A stretch of DNA of 37,710 nucleotides, taken from a virus. Positions 1 through 7,153 of the stretch are shown in pieces. Location: positions 1 to 37,710 of the IMG/VR virus record IMGVR_UViG_3300033153_004061; one strand, written 5' to 3'. A model generated the notes under the pieces. The model ran no database searches, had not been told where the DNA came from, and saw nothing but the letters and a program-made list of their open reading frames with translations. Each line of letters opens with the position of its first letter. Position 1 is the first letter of the stretch. The position numbers and the translations under genes are program-made.

Positions 1-59
1 GTTCTTTGCATTCTTCTATACACCTGTTGCATTCATCTCACATTCTAAACGAAGGAATA
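1..59. repeat. Terminal direct repeat, left copy
   Basis: These 59 bases are identical to the last 59 bases of the window. The repeat lies inside a coding frame that continues through the join, so it marks the overlap of a circular contig rather than an intergenic repeat. A 59-base overlap would also be expected from a de Bruijn assembler using k=59 (inference), so it need not be a physical terminal redundancy. Confidence 0.95.
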
Positions 60-508
60 AAAGCAGATCTTCATTCCTGTATATAGTAACCATGCTTATG
101 AATATAAAAACTATATTTTCATTCTTCTATTTTATTCTCTGCGTGCCACACCCATATAGCTTTTAGTGCTTGGAGTTTATTTTCAAAGCTAGAAGCATTA
201 TTAAATGAACTAAATATAATTTCATATCTTGAAATATAATAATCTTTACTATGATCATAGCTTCAAGAATCAACAACCATCCCATTTCCTGCTACAAGTC
301 TTTCTTCTACAGGAGCGAACCATTCGGGGTTGTTTTCAACCTGATTTACTCTGTATGTCATATTCTCTTTTTCACCCATTCTTTCAGCAGAAATAGTCTC
401 TGTATACATATACTCAGGAACATATCTTTCAAACTGAGTTGTTTTAGATAAAATAAATACTGTACCAGCTTTATTAACTGGTGTATCTTTTAGTAGTTTG
501 TACTTCAT
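1..508 (-). CDS. Conserved phage protein, N-terminal part (wraps contig end)
   Basis: A 178-residue protein of unrecognised function starts here at ATG 508 (MKYKLLKDTP) and finishes beyond the contig end at TAA 37623-37625. The N-terminus (KYKLLKDTPVNKAGTVF) resembles small phage proteins of unknown function. Three in-frame UGA codons are read as Gly, near residues 82, 130 and 146. The C-terminal part is charged and has two cysteines (CNRCIEEC). It is the first gene behind the promoter at 588-616, after a hairpin leader, and its start carries the AACACGCAAAACA leader also seen at 33966. A start further upstream (position 550) would lie inside the leader hairpin and is rejected. Confidence 0.8.
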
Positions 509-524
509 AGTGTTTTGCGTGTTA

Positions 525-574
525 GTTATAAAACAGAAAGAGGAGGGCAAAAACTTCTAACTTACTGCCTCCTC
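525..574 (-). promoter_or_regulatory. Leader hairpin / possible attenuator
   Basis: In the minus-strand RNA, GAGGAGGC pairs with GCCCTCCTC (one bulged base) and is followed at once by UUUCUGUUUU. It begins about 7 nt after the start site expected from the promoter at 588-616 and lies upstream of the gene at 508. The shape is that of an intrinsic terminator inside a leader, so attenuation is plausible; it could also be an RNA stabiliser. The GAGGAGG arm resembles a Shine-Dalgarno sequence but is not near a start codon. Confidence 0.5.
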
Positions 575-587
575 ATTTCCTATACTT

Positions 588-616
588 AGTATATACGATG
601 GTATATTTAATTGCAA
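588..616 (-). promoter_or_regulatory. Promoter A with spacer dyad
   Basis: Minus strand TTGCAA - 17 bp - TATACT. The spacer holds ATATAC-CATC-GTATAT, a perfect dyad with a 4-bp centre (591-606). The whole element differs from promoter B (36554-36582) at only about three of 29 positions. It drives the wrap-around gene at 508. Confidence 0.7.
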
Positions 617-659
617 TACTTTTTTCATCTTTTTCACAATATCGTATATTAATACGTTT

Positions 660-697
660 TAGACAAAATAAAAAACACCACTCCATAATGTGATGTT
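660..697 (-). terminator. Intrinsic terminator after the PD-(D/E)XK gene
   Basis: Minus-strand RNA AACAUCAC - 8-nt loop - GUGGUGUU, an 8-bp stem with one G-U pair, followed by UUUUAUUUUG. It separates the upstream operon ending at 838 from promoter A. Confidence 0.7.
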
Positions 698-837
698 TAG
701 TGTCTTTTTCTGGCGACAACCATATCCGCTCTGCTCTTATATGTATCTCACGGCGATACAGTACCATATGGTGCGATACTATAATATATGGATTACCTTA
801 TAGTGTTCGTATGGTGGACTAGTGATTGTATTATATA
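698..837. repeat. Gene-free stretch with short palindromes and direct repeats
   Basis: No supported gene. GCGATAC occurs at 753-759 and 773-779, each followed by an ATATGG-type element; ACCATATGGT (763-772) is a perfect palindrome. An ACTATAA / TTATAGT inverted repeat lies around 777-808. It could be the 3' untranslated region of the nuclease transcript, a protein-binding array or part of an origin; nothing decides between these. Confidence 0.35.
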
Positions 838-1332
838 TTACATCTCCGATAAAAGCAAGTCTGTCTCATACACTATATAAGTAGAGAAGTGAGATGGCTT
901 ATTAAATATAGGATGATGTTCTCATTCTTTTACAAATGTGCATTCACTTATCCATCAATGTGAAAGTTCTCATACACATTCTACGGTCTTCTTATCACGG
1001 TCTGCATAATAGAATACATATTTATCTATTCATTTCTTATAAAGATCTTCTTTGATTTGCCAATGCATAGCATCATTACATTTAACATCTACAGTAGTTC
1101 AATCTTCTAATACAAAATCTATTCAATTATCATACTCAAGATTCTTAGCAGGATTAAATACAAGTCTATTAGTTAAAGCATATGCTATTTCTCATACATA
1201 TCCTTTAATAGATCTTTTTCTATCGTAGTCTTTATAGTTCTTATGATCAGATAGATTCTTTTGTTTGAATCACATCTCCAGATACTTAGATGATAGTTCT
1301 GCTAGTTCTAGTATATCTTTAGTTATATTCAT
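838..1332 (-). CDS. PD-(D/E)XK family nuclease
   Basis: A 164-residue protein with the restriction-endonuclease-fold signature: E48 in GEIAYA, D72 in NGIDF, and D82-V-K84 in TTVDVKC, the E...D...(D/E)xK arrangement of metal-dependent nucleases. Eight in-frame UGA codons are read as Gly, including those in GEIAYA and NGIDF, so a standard-code reading breaks it throughout. It starts at ATG 1332 and ends TAA at 838. It lies 5 bp after the HNH gene and in front of an intrinsic terminator. A recombination or DNA-processing role is likely; the exact substrate is unknown. Confidence 0.75.
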
Positions 1333-1337
1333 ATAGT

Positions 1338-1700
1338 TTAAAATAATGTTAAATTAGCTTCTTCTTTTTTATGAAACATATTTGTTCAAAAGAATCAAAG
1401 ATCTAAAGAAACTCTATATTTCATTGTAGCGAATCTAGAATGATGACTTGCTCATTTCTTAAATACTATAGTTCAATCATTCATAAGGTCATGAGTTTTA
1501 TAATGACATCTTCTACATAACACACGAAGATCAGAATTTTCTACATCATACCAGTTCTTATAAAATATATGATGAACATCTAGGTTTTTAGTTTCAGAAC
1601 AAATAGCACATCTTCTTTTCTTTAACAACTTCTTCTTTCTTTTGTTTTTCCAATCATCACTTTGAAGATATTCTTTATATAATTGTTTTCAAGACTTCAT
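1338..1700 (-). CDS. HNH endonuclease
   Basis: A 120-residue protein. It shows the compact HNH layout: a basic N-terminus, CAIC near residues 31-34, LDVHHIFY (residues 40-47) with the catalytic histidine, and LRVLCRRCH (58-66) completing the zinc knuckle. UGA-Gly codons occur at residue 4 and several times in the C-terminal half, so the frame is broken under the standard code. It starts at ATG 1700 after a 740-bp noncoding stretch and is followed closely by the PD-(D/E)XK gene. Free-standing HNH proteins in phages can be homing endonucleases or packaging nicking enzymes; position does not decide. Confidence 0.85.
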
Positions 1701-2204
1701 AAGATTATTTATATTATATATTCCTGAGGTTTATACGCCCACTCGCTACATATTAGTAGAGAGAGAATAGGCAACAATATCCTATTATAATTTGTATGAC
1801 ATTTTTGTACGACTAATAAAACATTCCATCGTTCTGCCTGTTAAGAGTTTGTAAATACTCCAGGAAGTAACATGAGGTCTACTGACCATCCCAAGACATT
1901 TCTGTCTAGTCTCGTGTTATTATTACTTTTACAATGCGTGTATAAGGAAACTCTATTATATACACAGCAATAACTCATTATTAAGTGATCGGGCGTGCCA
2001 CCACTTACCTAAAGCGTTATACAAATCCAACAATATATAGATGTATTTAGGTTCTCTATATATAACTAGTAGTATTTACATTTCTTATAATATGAAAGGT
2101 TTTATTCTGTGCAAATAACTGAAGCATACCTTTAAATCATATAAGCACAAATCATATAAAGACTATACCCTGCGTACGGGATTCATCCAAAATATAAATA
2201 CATA
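1701..2204 (-). other. Long noncoding stretch rich in hairpins
   Basis: No coding frame with UGA=Gly is convincing here. In the minus-strand RNA several stems are evident: UAAGUG/CACUUA (2007-2002 with 1987-1982), GUGUAUA/UAUACAC (1965-1959 with 1944-1938), AUAUAUAGA/UCUAUAUAU near 2065-2035, and AAAGGU/ACCUUU with flanking UUAUAUGA/UCAUAUuaUAA near 2135-2085. The density of helices suggests one or more structured RNAs, or a long leader for the HNH gene. No tRNA cloverleaf was recognised. Confidence 0.4.
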
Positions 2205-2235
2205 AAAACACATAGTCCCCAAGACTATGTGTTTT
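2205..2235 (-). terminator. Intrinsic terminator, perfect 13-bp stem
   Basis: AAAACACAUAGUC pairs perfectly with GACUAUGUGUUUU around a 5-base loop. Both flanks are A/U runs, so it can work on either strand. It closes the candidate sRNA. Confidence 0.8.
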
Positions 2236-2324
2236 CACTAGGACTTTTACATCCTATACCTGTATAAAACCTTCTTGGGGTAGAGCTTATATAGATACAG
2301 GATACTGATTGCTCAGCACCTAGT
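2205..2324 (-). ncRNA. Candidate 120-nt sRNA with own promoter and terminator
   Basis: The promoter at 2331-2359 predicts a start near 2324, exactly where a closing helix begins: ACUAGG (2324-2319) pairs with CCUAGU (2242-2237). Inside, CCUGUAU (2301-2295) pairs with AUACAGG (2265-2259), giving a rod with an asymmetric central bubble. The RNA ends in a perfect 13-bp hairpin (2235-2205, loop of five bases) with a U-rich tail. No reading frame of note is present. The rod-with-bubble shape recalls 6S RNA in outline only; its function is unknown. Confidence 0.55.
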
Positions 2325-2330
2325 ATTACT

Positions 2331-2359
2331 ATTATATCAAAGATAAAAACAAAAAGCAA
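2331..2359 (-). promoter_or_regulatory. Promoter of the candidate sRNA
   Basis: Minus strand TTGCTT - 17 bp - TATAAT. The -35 hexamer lies inside the 3' arm of the terminator at 2349-2380, so termination of the upstream transcript and initiation of the next are nested. Confidence 0.65.
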
Positions 2360-2380
2360 CACCTAAGTGCTACTTTTTGT
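2345..2380 (-). terminator. Intrinsic terminator after the metallophosphoesterase
   Basis: Minus-strand RNA ACAAAAAG ... CUUUUUGU (2380-2373 with 2356-2349), with an inner GCAC/GUG helix, followed by UUUUUAUC. It lies about 60 bp beyond the stop at 2439. Confidence 0.7.
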
Positions 2381-2438
2381 AATTATCCTACACTCTCCCA
2401 CTACATACACCCACTTAAATTAGTATGCCCTCGGATAA

Positions 2439-3362
2439 TTAACTGTATAACTTGCCGTTTGGAGCTATAAACTTTCAATCAGTAATAATTATATTATAAT
2501 CATTAAAGTCTCCGTTCTCCTGAAAGAATGCAATATTGAAACCATTCATCCATGAGTTTGGTCTTTTCCTCATATATTCTGGATTAAGATCACACATACA
2601 AGGTAATGACTTAGCAGTATATGTCCTATCTCCTACTGGAGAAGACTTAGCATACTCTTGTACAGTATGAATATGACCGTAACGCATATTCTTCATAAAC
2701 TCTATAGCATGTTTTTTTGCATGAGAGTCATTATGATATACACCATGAGTAAAGTATAGATGACCAATCTTATATACATCATTGTATTTAACATAGTGGT
2801 CTACATAATTAGATAGCAGTTTCCAATGGTCTATAAGCCTCCCTCTCGCTTTCTTTTCTTTAATCTGATTCCATACACGGTCTTCATGATTACCGTCCAT
2901 AAAAACGATTCTAGTACGTTTAGATAATCTCTTGATTCTTTTAAGTACATCATTCTTGAAACCTTGTATTTCGTCGTATGTATCATAGCATCATTGCTCA
3001 ACACCGCCTTCATAGTATGTTGATACCCCATGCATGTCAATAGCATCACCAAGAAACACTATTTCATCAGGTTGTTCGTCCTTAATGTATTGGAACATTG
3101 TCTCAGGATTTACATTAAATGGATAATGAAAGTCAGCAATTGTTATAACCTTCTTTATTCCAGTGTGTTCCATTTCGGAACCAACTGAATTGTTATTATA
3201 ATATCCTTGTCGTCTCTTGTGAGACCGTATGAAGTTTCTTAGTTGAATACGGGTATCAAAGCTCATGTTTGTTATTTCATTAACCTTAGACAGCCTGTCA
3301 GCTCAATTAATTCACTCTTCTCATAGAGAAATATATAAATCGTAGATTTCTTGGTTAGACAT
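2439..3362 (-). CDS. Calcineurin-like metallophosphoesterase
   Basis: A 307-residue protein with all motifs of the family in order: IADFHYPF (D-x-H), FLGDAIDMHG (GDxxD), GNHEDRV (GNHE), THGVYHN and YGHIHTVQE (GHxH). These form the two-metal phosphodiesterase/phosphatase site. UGA-Gly occurs in the N-terminal 25 residues, after GGVEQ and near the C-terminus; reading through the first group extends the start to ATG 3362 (MSNQEIYDLY). That start carries a TAACACGC leader and lies 12 bp beyond the preceding stop. Phage members often act on DNA, nucleotides or tRNA ends; the substrate cannot be read from sequence. Confidence 0.85.
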
Positions 3363-3373
3363 AGCGTGTTAGG

Positions 3374-3658
3374 TTAGAATTCTTTTTCAGCTCTCTCTCT
3401 TGCTAGATGAGGAACTATCCAAATAGAACTATAAATAAAATATAGAAACAGAGGCACTTTGTCAACACCATCACAGATAAGCATCATTGCCATGCCAATA
3501 ATAAACCCAAACAATATGATTGAGATGTGTTGTAGAGAATGTTCTCTTTCATTATTTACATAATTCTCAGCTAGATATTCTTCATGCAAACCTTTTAATT
3601 CCTTTAGGGAAATAAAAGAGAAATAAACGAACGCCGATATAACAAGTATAGATAGCAT
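3374..3658 (-). CDS. Small membrane protein, three predicted TM segments
   Basis: A 94-residue protein with a hydrophobic N-terminal segment (LSILVISAFVYFSFISL), a hydrophilic loop of about 25 residues, and two more hydrophobic stretches (IILFGFIIGMAMMLI and FLYFIYSSIWIV). It has no UGA codons. The ATG overlaps the holin stop (TAATG), so the two are translationally coupled. The pairing suggests a lysis-related membrane partner (antiholin or second holin), but no family was recognised. Confidence 0.7.
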   Translation of the reverse strand: MLSILVISAFVYFSFISLKELKGLHEEYLAENYVNNEREHSLQHISIILFGFIIGMAMMLICDGVDKVPLFLYFIYSSIWIVPHLARERAEKEF

Positions 3659-3966
3659 TACTTTCAGATTTTATCTATTATAATATGGAAACCTCTTTCT
3701 TCCAAATAATCCAACAATGGATACGCAGAAAATCAAGCAATGGCAAGTAAACCATTCCTTACATCTTGACCTAAAGCATCTGGAATAAAAGCACCTACTA
3801 CATATCAAATAAAGAAAGCCAATACTAGATTTATAAAGAAACTTGATACTCTAAAGCTCTTTCCTTTATGTACCGAATAAAGATAGAATGCTACACCACC
3901 GAATGCACCAAGTCACCCTGTTGTTACCGCTTTTATTACTGTCTCTGGAATTATTGAAGTAGGCAT
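3658..3966 (-). CDS. Holin, LydA-like
   Basis: A 102-residue membrane protein with the layout of LydA-type phage holins: GGLGAFGGVAFYLYSVHKGK, then SFFINLVLAFFIGYVVGAFI, then LLAIAGFSAYPLLDYLEERG. Four UGA codons read as Gly fall in the N-terminal TM segment, in FFIGYVVG, in AIAGFSAYP and at the C-terminus; glycine suits these membrane positions. The frame is badly broken under the standard code. It lies beside another membrane protein, consistent with a lysis role at the cell membrane. Confidence 0.75.
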
Positions 3967-4060
3967 AGTGTTTTGTAAATTATTTGATTGCATTATAACA
4001 TATTGATTAAAAAAAATAAAGCCAGTATTCTAATTAGAATATAGACTTAGTATAAAAGAA
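3967..4060 (-). promoter_or_regulatory. Possible promoter in a 111-bp gap
   Basis: TATAAT (minus strand, 3997-3992) follows a T-rich stretch and lies just beyond the terminator at 4053-4079; the -35 region (TTATTT) is poor. A self-complementary TATTCTAATTAGAATA lies at about 4026-4041. A weak promoter for the holin operon is plausible. Confidence 0.35.
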
Positions 4061-4079
4061 AACCCCGCAGTGCGGAGTT
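4053..4079 (-). terminator. Intrinsic terminator
   Basis: Minus-strand RNA AACUCCGC - ACU - GCGGGGUU (8 bp, one G-U pair) followed by UUCUUUU. It begins at the stop codon of the 39-residue basic protein and ends the long late transcript. Confidence 0.8.
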
Positions 4080-4197
4080 ACTTTTTTAATTTACCTTTTC
4101 TCTTAACAACCATTTTTGTTTTAGCATTAGATTTTAGCTTTTTTAATTTGCTTTTATCTTTTGGGGCTGACTTTGCTTTGAATTTAATAACTGGCAT
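4078..4197 (-). CDS. Very basic 39-residue protein
   Basis: MPVIKFKAKSAPKDK followed by a Lys-rich remainder ending KRKGKLKK; about two fifths of the residues are Lys or Arg. It overlaps the upstream gene by 14 bp and its stop codon abuts a strong terminator. A nucleic-acid-binding or DNA-condensing virion peptide is possible, but no family was recognised. Confidence 0.6.
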   Translation of the reverse strand: MPVIKFKAKSAPKDKSKLKKLKSNAKTKMVVKRKGKLKK

Positions 4198-4573
4198 TTA
4201 CGTATTGGTTAATAATATAGTCTAAAACATCCTCGTCAATATAGATAGCTGTCTCTGCGAAAGAATAGGCTATAGAGAAACCTAGCACAAACCCTGAGAT
4301 CAGAACCGACACAAGTAACTGAATAGATGATATTTCTATTATCTTTTTTATATCAGGCTTTATCTCATAATCAAAATCTGTATTATATAATGTATACTTA
4401 TTTCAATCAAAAGATATCATCTTTAGTTTTGAATTTATACGAGACACCATAGTTCTTATATAAGACTCAGAGAAGTCCTTCTCGTGATCTATAGTTATTT
4501 CAAGCTCAAGCTTATCTTTTGGTCACTCTCTTAGTGATTCAACGATTATAGATTCTGTTTTTGTAAGTCTCAT
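4184..4573 (-). CDS. Winged-helix domain fused to a C-terminal TM segment
   Basis: A 129-residue protein. Residues 1-65 read like the OmpR/PhoB-type winged helix: LTKTESIIVESLREG, then SESYIRTMVSRINSKLK (recognition-helix region), then ISFDGNKYTLYN (wing). After a linker comes a TM segment, LLVSVLISGFVLGFSIAYSF, and a short acidic tail. Two UGA codons are Gly, at REG and FDG. This is the domain order of ToxR-like membrane-anchored transcription regulators. It lies just downstream of the terminator at 4595-4632 and begins a short operon. The fold assignment is by eye. Confidence 0.6.
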
Positions 4574-4594
4574 ATAATTATTATAACATTTTAA

Positions 4595-4632
4595 GTGTAA
4601 AAAATAAAGCCCCACTGTCATAAGGCTTTATT
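4595..4632 (-). terminator. Intrinsic terminator
   Basis: Minus-strand RNA AAUAAAGCC pairs with GGCUUUAUU (9 bp) around a 12-base loop and is followed by UUUUUUACAC. A TATAAT follows at 4585-4580 with a poor -35, so the next operon may restart here. Confidence 0.75.
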
Positions 4633-4740
4633 AGTTTTTTGTTTTTGTTTTCGCCGTTAAGCTTACCTTGATATTACTCTATATATTCTACATTTTCAAG
4701 CGTTTCTCATAAATCATACTTTACATCTGTTGGAAACAGT
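4633..4740 (-). other. Short gene-free stretch
   Basis: Between the stop at 4741 and the terminator I see only very short frames (15 codons or fewer), none with a recognisable start context. It is read as the 3' untranslated region of the late transcript. Confidence 0.4.
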
Positions 4741-4953
4741 TTACTTAGCGCCGCCATTAACAACAGAGCCAGCGTTAGAAACAAAAGAATTATCAATTTC
4801 GCTCATAGTAAGAATATGTTGAGACGCTGCGTATAAGTCTGTGATTTCATATATGTACTCTTTAAATATTTGAATTATTCATAAATCATCAAGAATTGAA
4901 TAAATCAACATAATGATGATCATAGGCATAAGCAGCCTGATAAATGTTACCAT
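4741..4953 (-). CDS. Small N-terminally membrane-anchored protein
   Basis: A 70-residue protein starting MVTFIRLLMPMIIIMLIYSI, a TM segment or signal anchor, followed by a mainly polar domain ending SVVNGGAK. One UGA-Gly lies at DDLGII. Its start overlaps the stop of the upstream adhesin by 7 bp, so it is coupled to it. No family was recognised; a chaperone or membrane partner of the adhesin is one possibility. Confidence 0.6.
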
Positions 4954-6407
4954 ATAGATGCTGTTGAAGAAGTAGAATTAAAATGAACATATCCTACATT
5001 TTCTGACCAAGAATACCCTTTAATTAGTCCGTCCGCACCAACATAAGGAGTTGAAGTTGAACTAGTTGGGTCGCAATAATCAAGGTTTGTTGTGTCATCA
5101 AGAGAAATCCATCCAGTAATTTCAGTCCAGAAATAACCAGTAAGACATACCGCAACATCTGCATTTTCATCATCTACATCTGTATCCTCCATGACACCAT
5201 CTTTATCAAAGTCAGAATCAAGAGGCTTCCATACGAAAGATCCTGTTGTTGATTTTGAACATACATAAGGACGAAGCTGAGTTGTATCAAAGAACATGCG
5301 AGATAATTCAGCGTCATCATCACAATCAGCAGATACGCTAGAAGATAATGTTTTGAATTGAATATACCCGTCTGCTGTAATGTTATTAAACACTACGTCG
5401 CTTGTAGTTGAATGAGAGCTTCTGTGTGAAGTGTTAGCAGCAACCTGACCATTTGATTCTACACGAGCATCTGTGAAGTATTTATTTGTTAATCCTTCTG
5501 TTACATCATCTGTATCTAAAGAGACTGCTCCTTGCTCACCATTTACTGACAGGACTGTATCTGTAGGAGTCTTGAGTAATTCCCAATCTGATATAGTTTG
5601 TCCTGTACCAGACAGATGAATAAACGACTGACTAATATCTGTTACTACTGCTACATCACCTTCTTCAGCCTCAAGTGCTATCATAGCTCCTGTATTTGAT
5701 ACAACTGTTGTGTTTGTAATTGCTATTGATGGTATTTGAGATGTTGGAACTTTACCATTTGGATCAAGTTCGGCAACGCCACTAACAGCTCCAAGAAGAC
5801 TTGATGTAAGAACAGCTTCTGATGTAGCTCCTTCACGGAAGAATATATCTGCAGCAGATGAAGATCCTTCAGAAGTAAACACTGTTGATTCAGCACCACC
5901 TACAGATGATCTGACAATATTATGTTCTACACTATATATATCTCCGATAGAATCAATCTTATCAGCAATTTGAGCTACTGTTAATTGAACACCCGGATTA
6001 GCTATTGTATATGTACCAATTATAGCCTCGTTGTTATCAAGACAATCTAAGTCCTCAACGAATGTAGAATTGTCTCCAGTAGTAGCTCCATCAGAAAATG
6101 TAATCTGACACGCTTCTACTGTGATCATTTCATTATGAACTGGTACACCAACTACTTGTATTTCACGATTAGCTTGAACCGTACCAACAACACCTTCTGT
6201 GCTAGATACTGACTGTATGTTTCCAGTAGGGACAAGACCAATCTTAAGTTGATTATCATTGATGTACATAAAACCCATGCCAGAAGCAGCAACAATCCCT
6301 ACGGATGCCATTGCCGCTACTGATTTCTTATATGTGCTTTTTAAAGCATTAATGGCTTTATCGCCATCTAATTTCATTTTTCATGAAGTTGATACTTGAT
6401 AACCCAT
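4947..6407 (-). CDS. Membrane-anchored fibre/adhesin with Ca-binding-like repeats
   Basis: A 486-residue protein. The start at 6407 is chosen because it forms a TAATG overlap with the previous stop; it requires reading one UGA as Gly at residue 9, the only UGA in the gene. Residues about 28-55 form a hydrophobic segment (signal peptide or anchor). The middle has tail-fibre signatures: ELDPNGKVPTSQIPS, EEGDVAVVTD, VLSVNGEQGAVSLDTDDV and TNKYFTDARV. Near 420-440 is an Asp-rich stretch (DFDKDGVMEDTDVDD) like calcium-binding repeats. The C-terminus has two aromatic motifs, GYFWTEITGWISL and GYSWSENVGYVHF. It is probably a host-surface binding protein; whether it is in the virion or displayed by the infected cell is open. 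Confidence 0.7.
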
Positions 6408-6742
6408 TAGTTTGCTTCGTTAAATTTATAATAAATTACACCATCAATTTCATTTTTGCTTATATAAATATATTCCATGTTAAAAATTCATTCTGTATAC
6501 ATAACATCAGAAGGTATAACAAAATATGTAGACATATCTGACTTCTCACTAATTTTTATATCAGAAGTAGCCCAGAATGTTATTTCTGTTGCGTTGTTTG
6601 GTATTTCAATACTTGTTGTTGACTCATTGTAAGATGTTCACGTGTTTGTTGTTAAAAATCTAGCTGAAGTCATAAACTTACTTCAATACTTATCTTCTCA
6701 TAAAACAATTTGTGTATTTACATGTTGATTATTTTTTGACAT
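6407..6742 (-). CDS. Small structural-region protein
   Basis: A 111-residue protein, MSKNNQHVNTQIVL onward, with four or more UGA-Gly codons. The body is rich in Ser/Thr and beta-prone (TTSIEIPNNATEITFWATS). It is bounded by TAATG overlaps at both ends. It is not recognised; its place between fibre genes suggests a small virion or fibre-associated beta protein. Confidence 0.65.
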
Positions 6743-6951
6743 TATTTTTTAATTTCTTTACCAAGATCTACAAGAGCTTGTCCTCCTACGAAGGTAGTAA
6801 ACATTACAATAATTCCCTCTGTTGCTTCTTGTGGAATAATAATATCATATTCAGCAAGAATTACCACTGATACACCAATAAGAGATGTAACAAACTTCTT
6901 AGATCCAAGAAGATTTATAAGTGTTGATTTTAGCTTTTCTAAATGTTCCAT
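6742..6951 (-). CDS. Small membrane protein, possible holin
   Basis: A 69-residue protein without UGA codons. After a short amphipathic N-terminus comes FVTSLIGVSVVILAEYDI, then a second hydrophobic stretch (GIIVMFTTFVGGQALVDLG) and a basic end (KEIKK). The size and two-TM layout fit a class II holin or phage-lysis accessory protein. It overlaps its downstream neighbour by TAATG. A second holin-like gene lies at 3658-3966, so the role is uncertain. Confidence 0.6.
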   Translation of the reverse strand: MEHLEKLKSTLINLLGSKKFVTSLIGVSVVILAEYDIIIPQEATEGIIVMFTTFVGGQALVDLGKEIKK

Positions 6952-6952
6952 G

Positions 6953-7153
6953 TTAAAGTTGTGTTATAAATTGAAGTCTTTGCAGGATGTTTCAACGATC
7001 ATCTGATGAGTCATAGTTTATGTCTCCCGCTAATATATTATAGAATTCTCAGCGATCGTCAAGTGATACTGGATTGCTGAATGAAGCATATACAGCTATA
7101 GATCAAAATGTTGTAGCAATAAGCCCTATAGCAACATGTTTTATAATTTTCAT
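6953..7153 (-). CDS. Small secreted-like protein
   Basis: A 66-residue protein beginning MKIIKHVAIGLIATTFGSIAVYA, a good signal-peptide shape (Lys, hydrophobic core, small residues before the presumed cleavage). The mature part is acidic and contains two DDRG motifs (SLDDRGEFYNIL and SSDDRGNILQ). Gly residues in the core and in both DDRG motifs are UGA. It overlaps the papain-like peptidase by 13 bp. Function unknown. Confidence 0.6.

Noticed and set aside
573-767. 64-residue minus-strand frame
   Set aside because: It covers promoter A and a clear terminator hairpin, has no family features and no leader motif.
1701-2204. Group I intron around the HNH gene
   Set aside because: Fragments resembling conserved R and S segments exist but in the wrong order, and no interrupted gene surrounds them.
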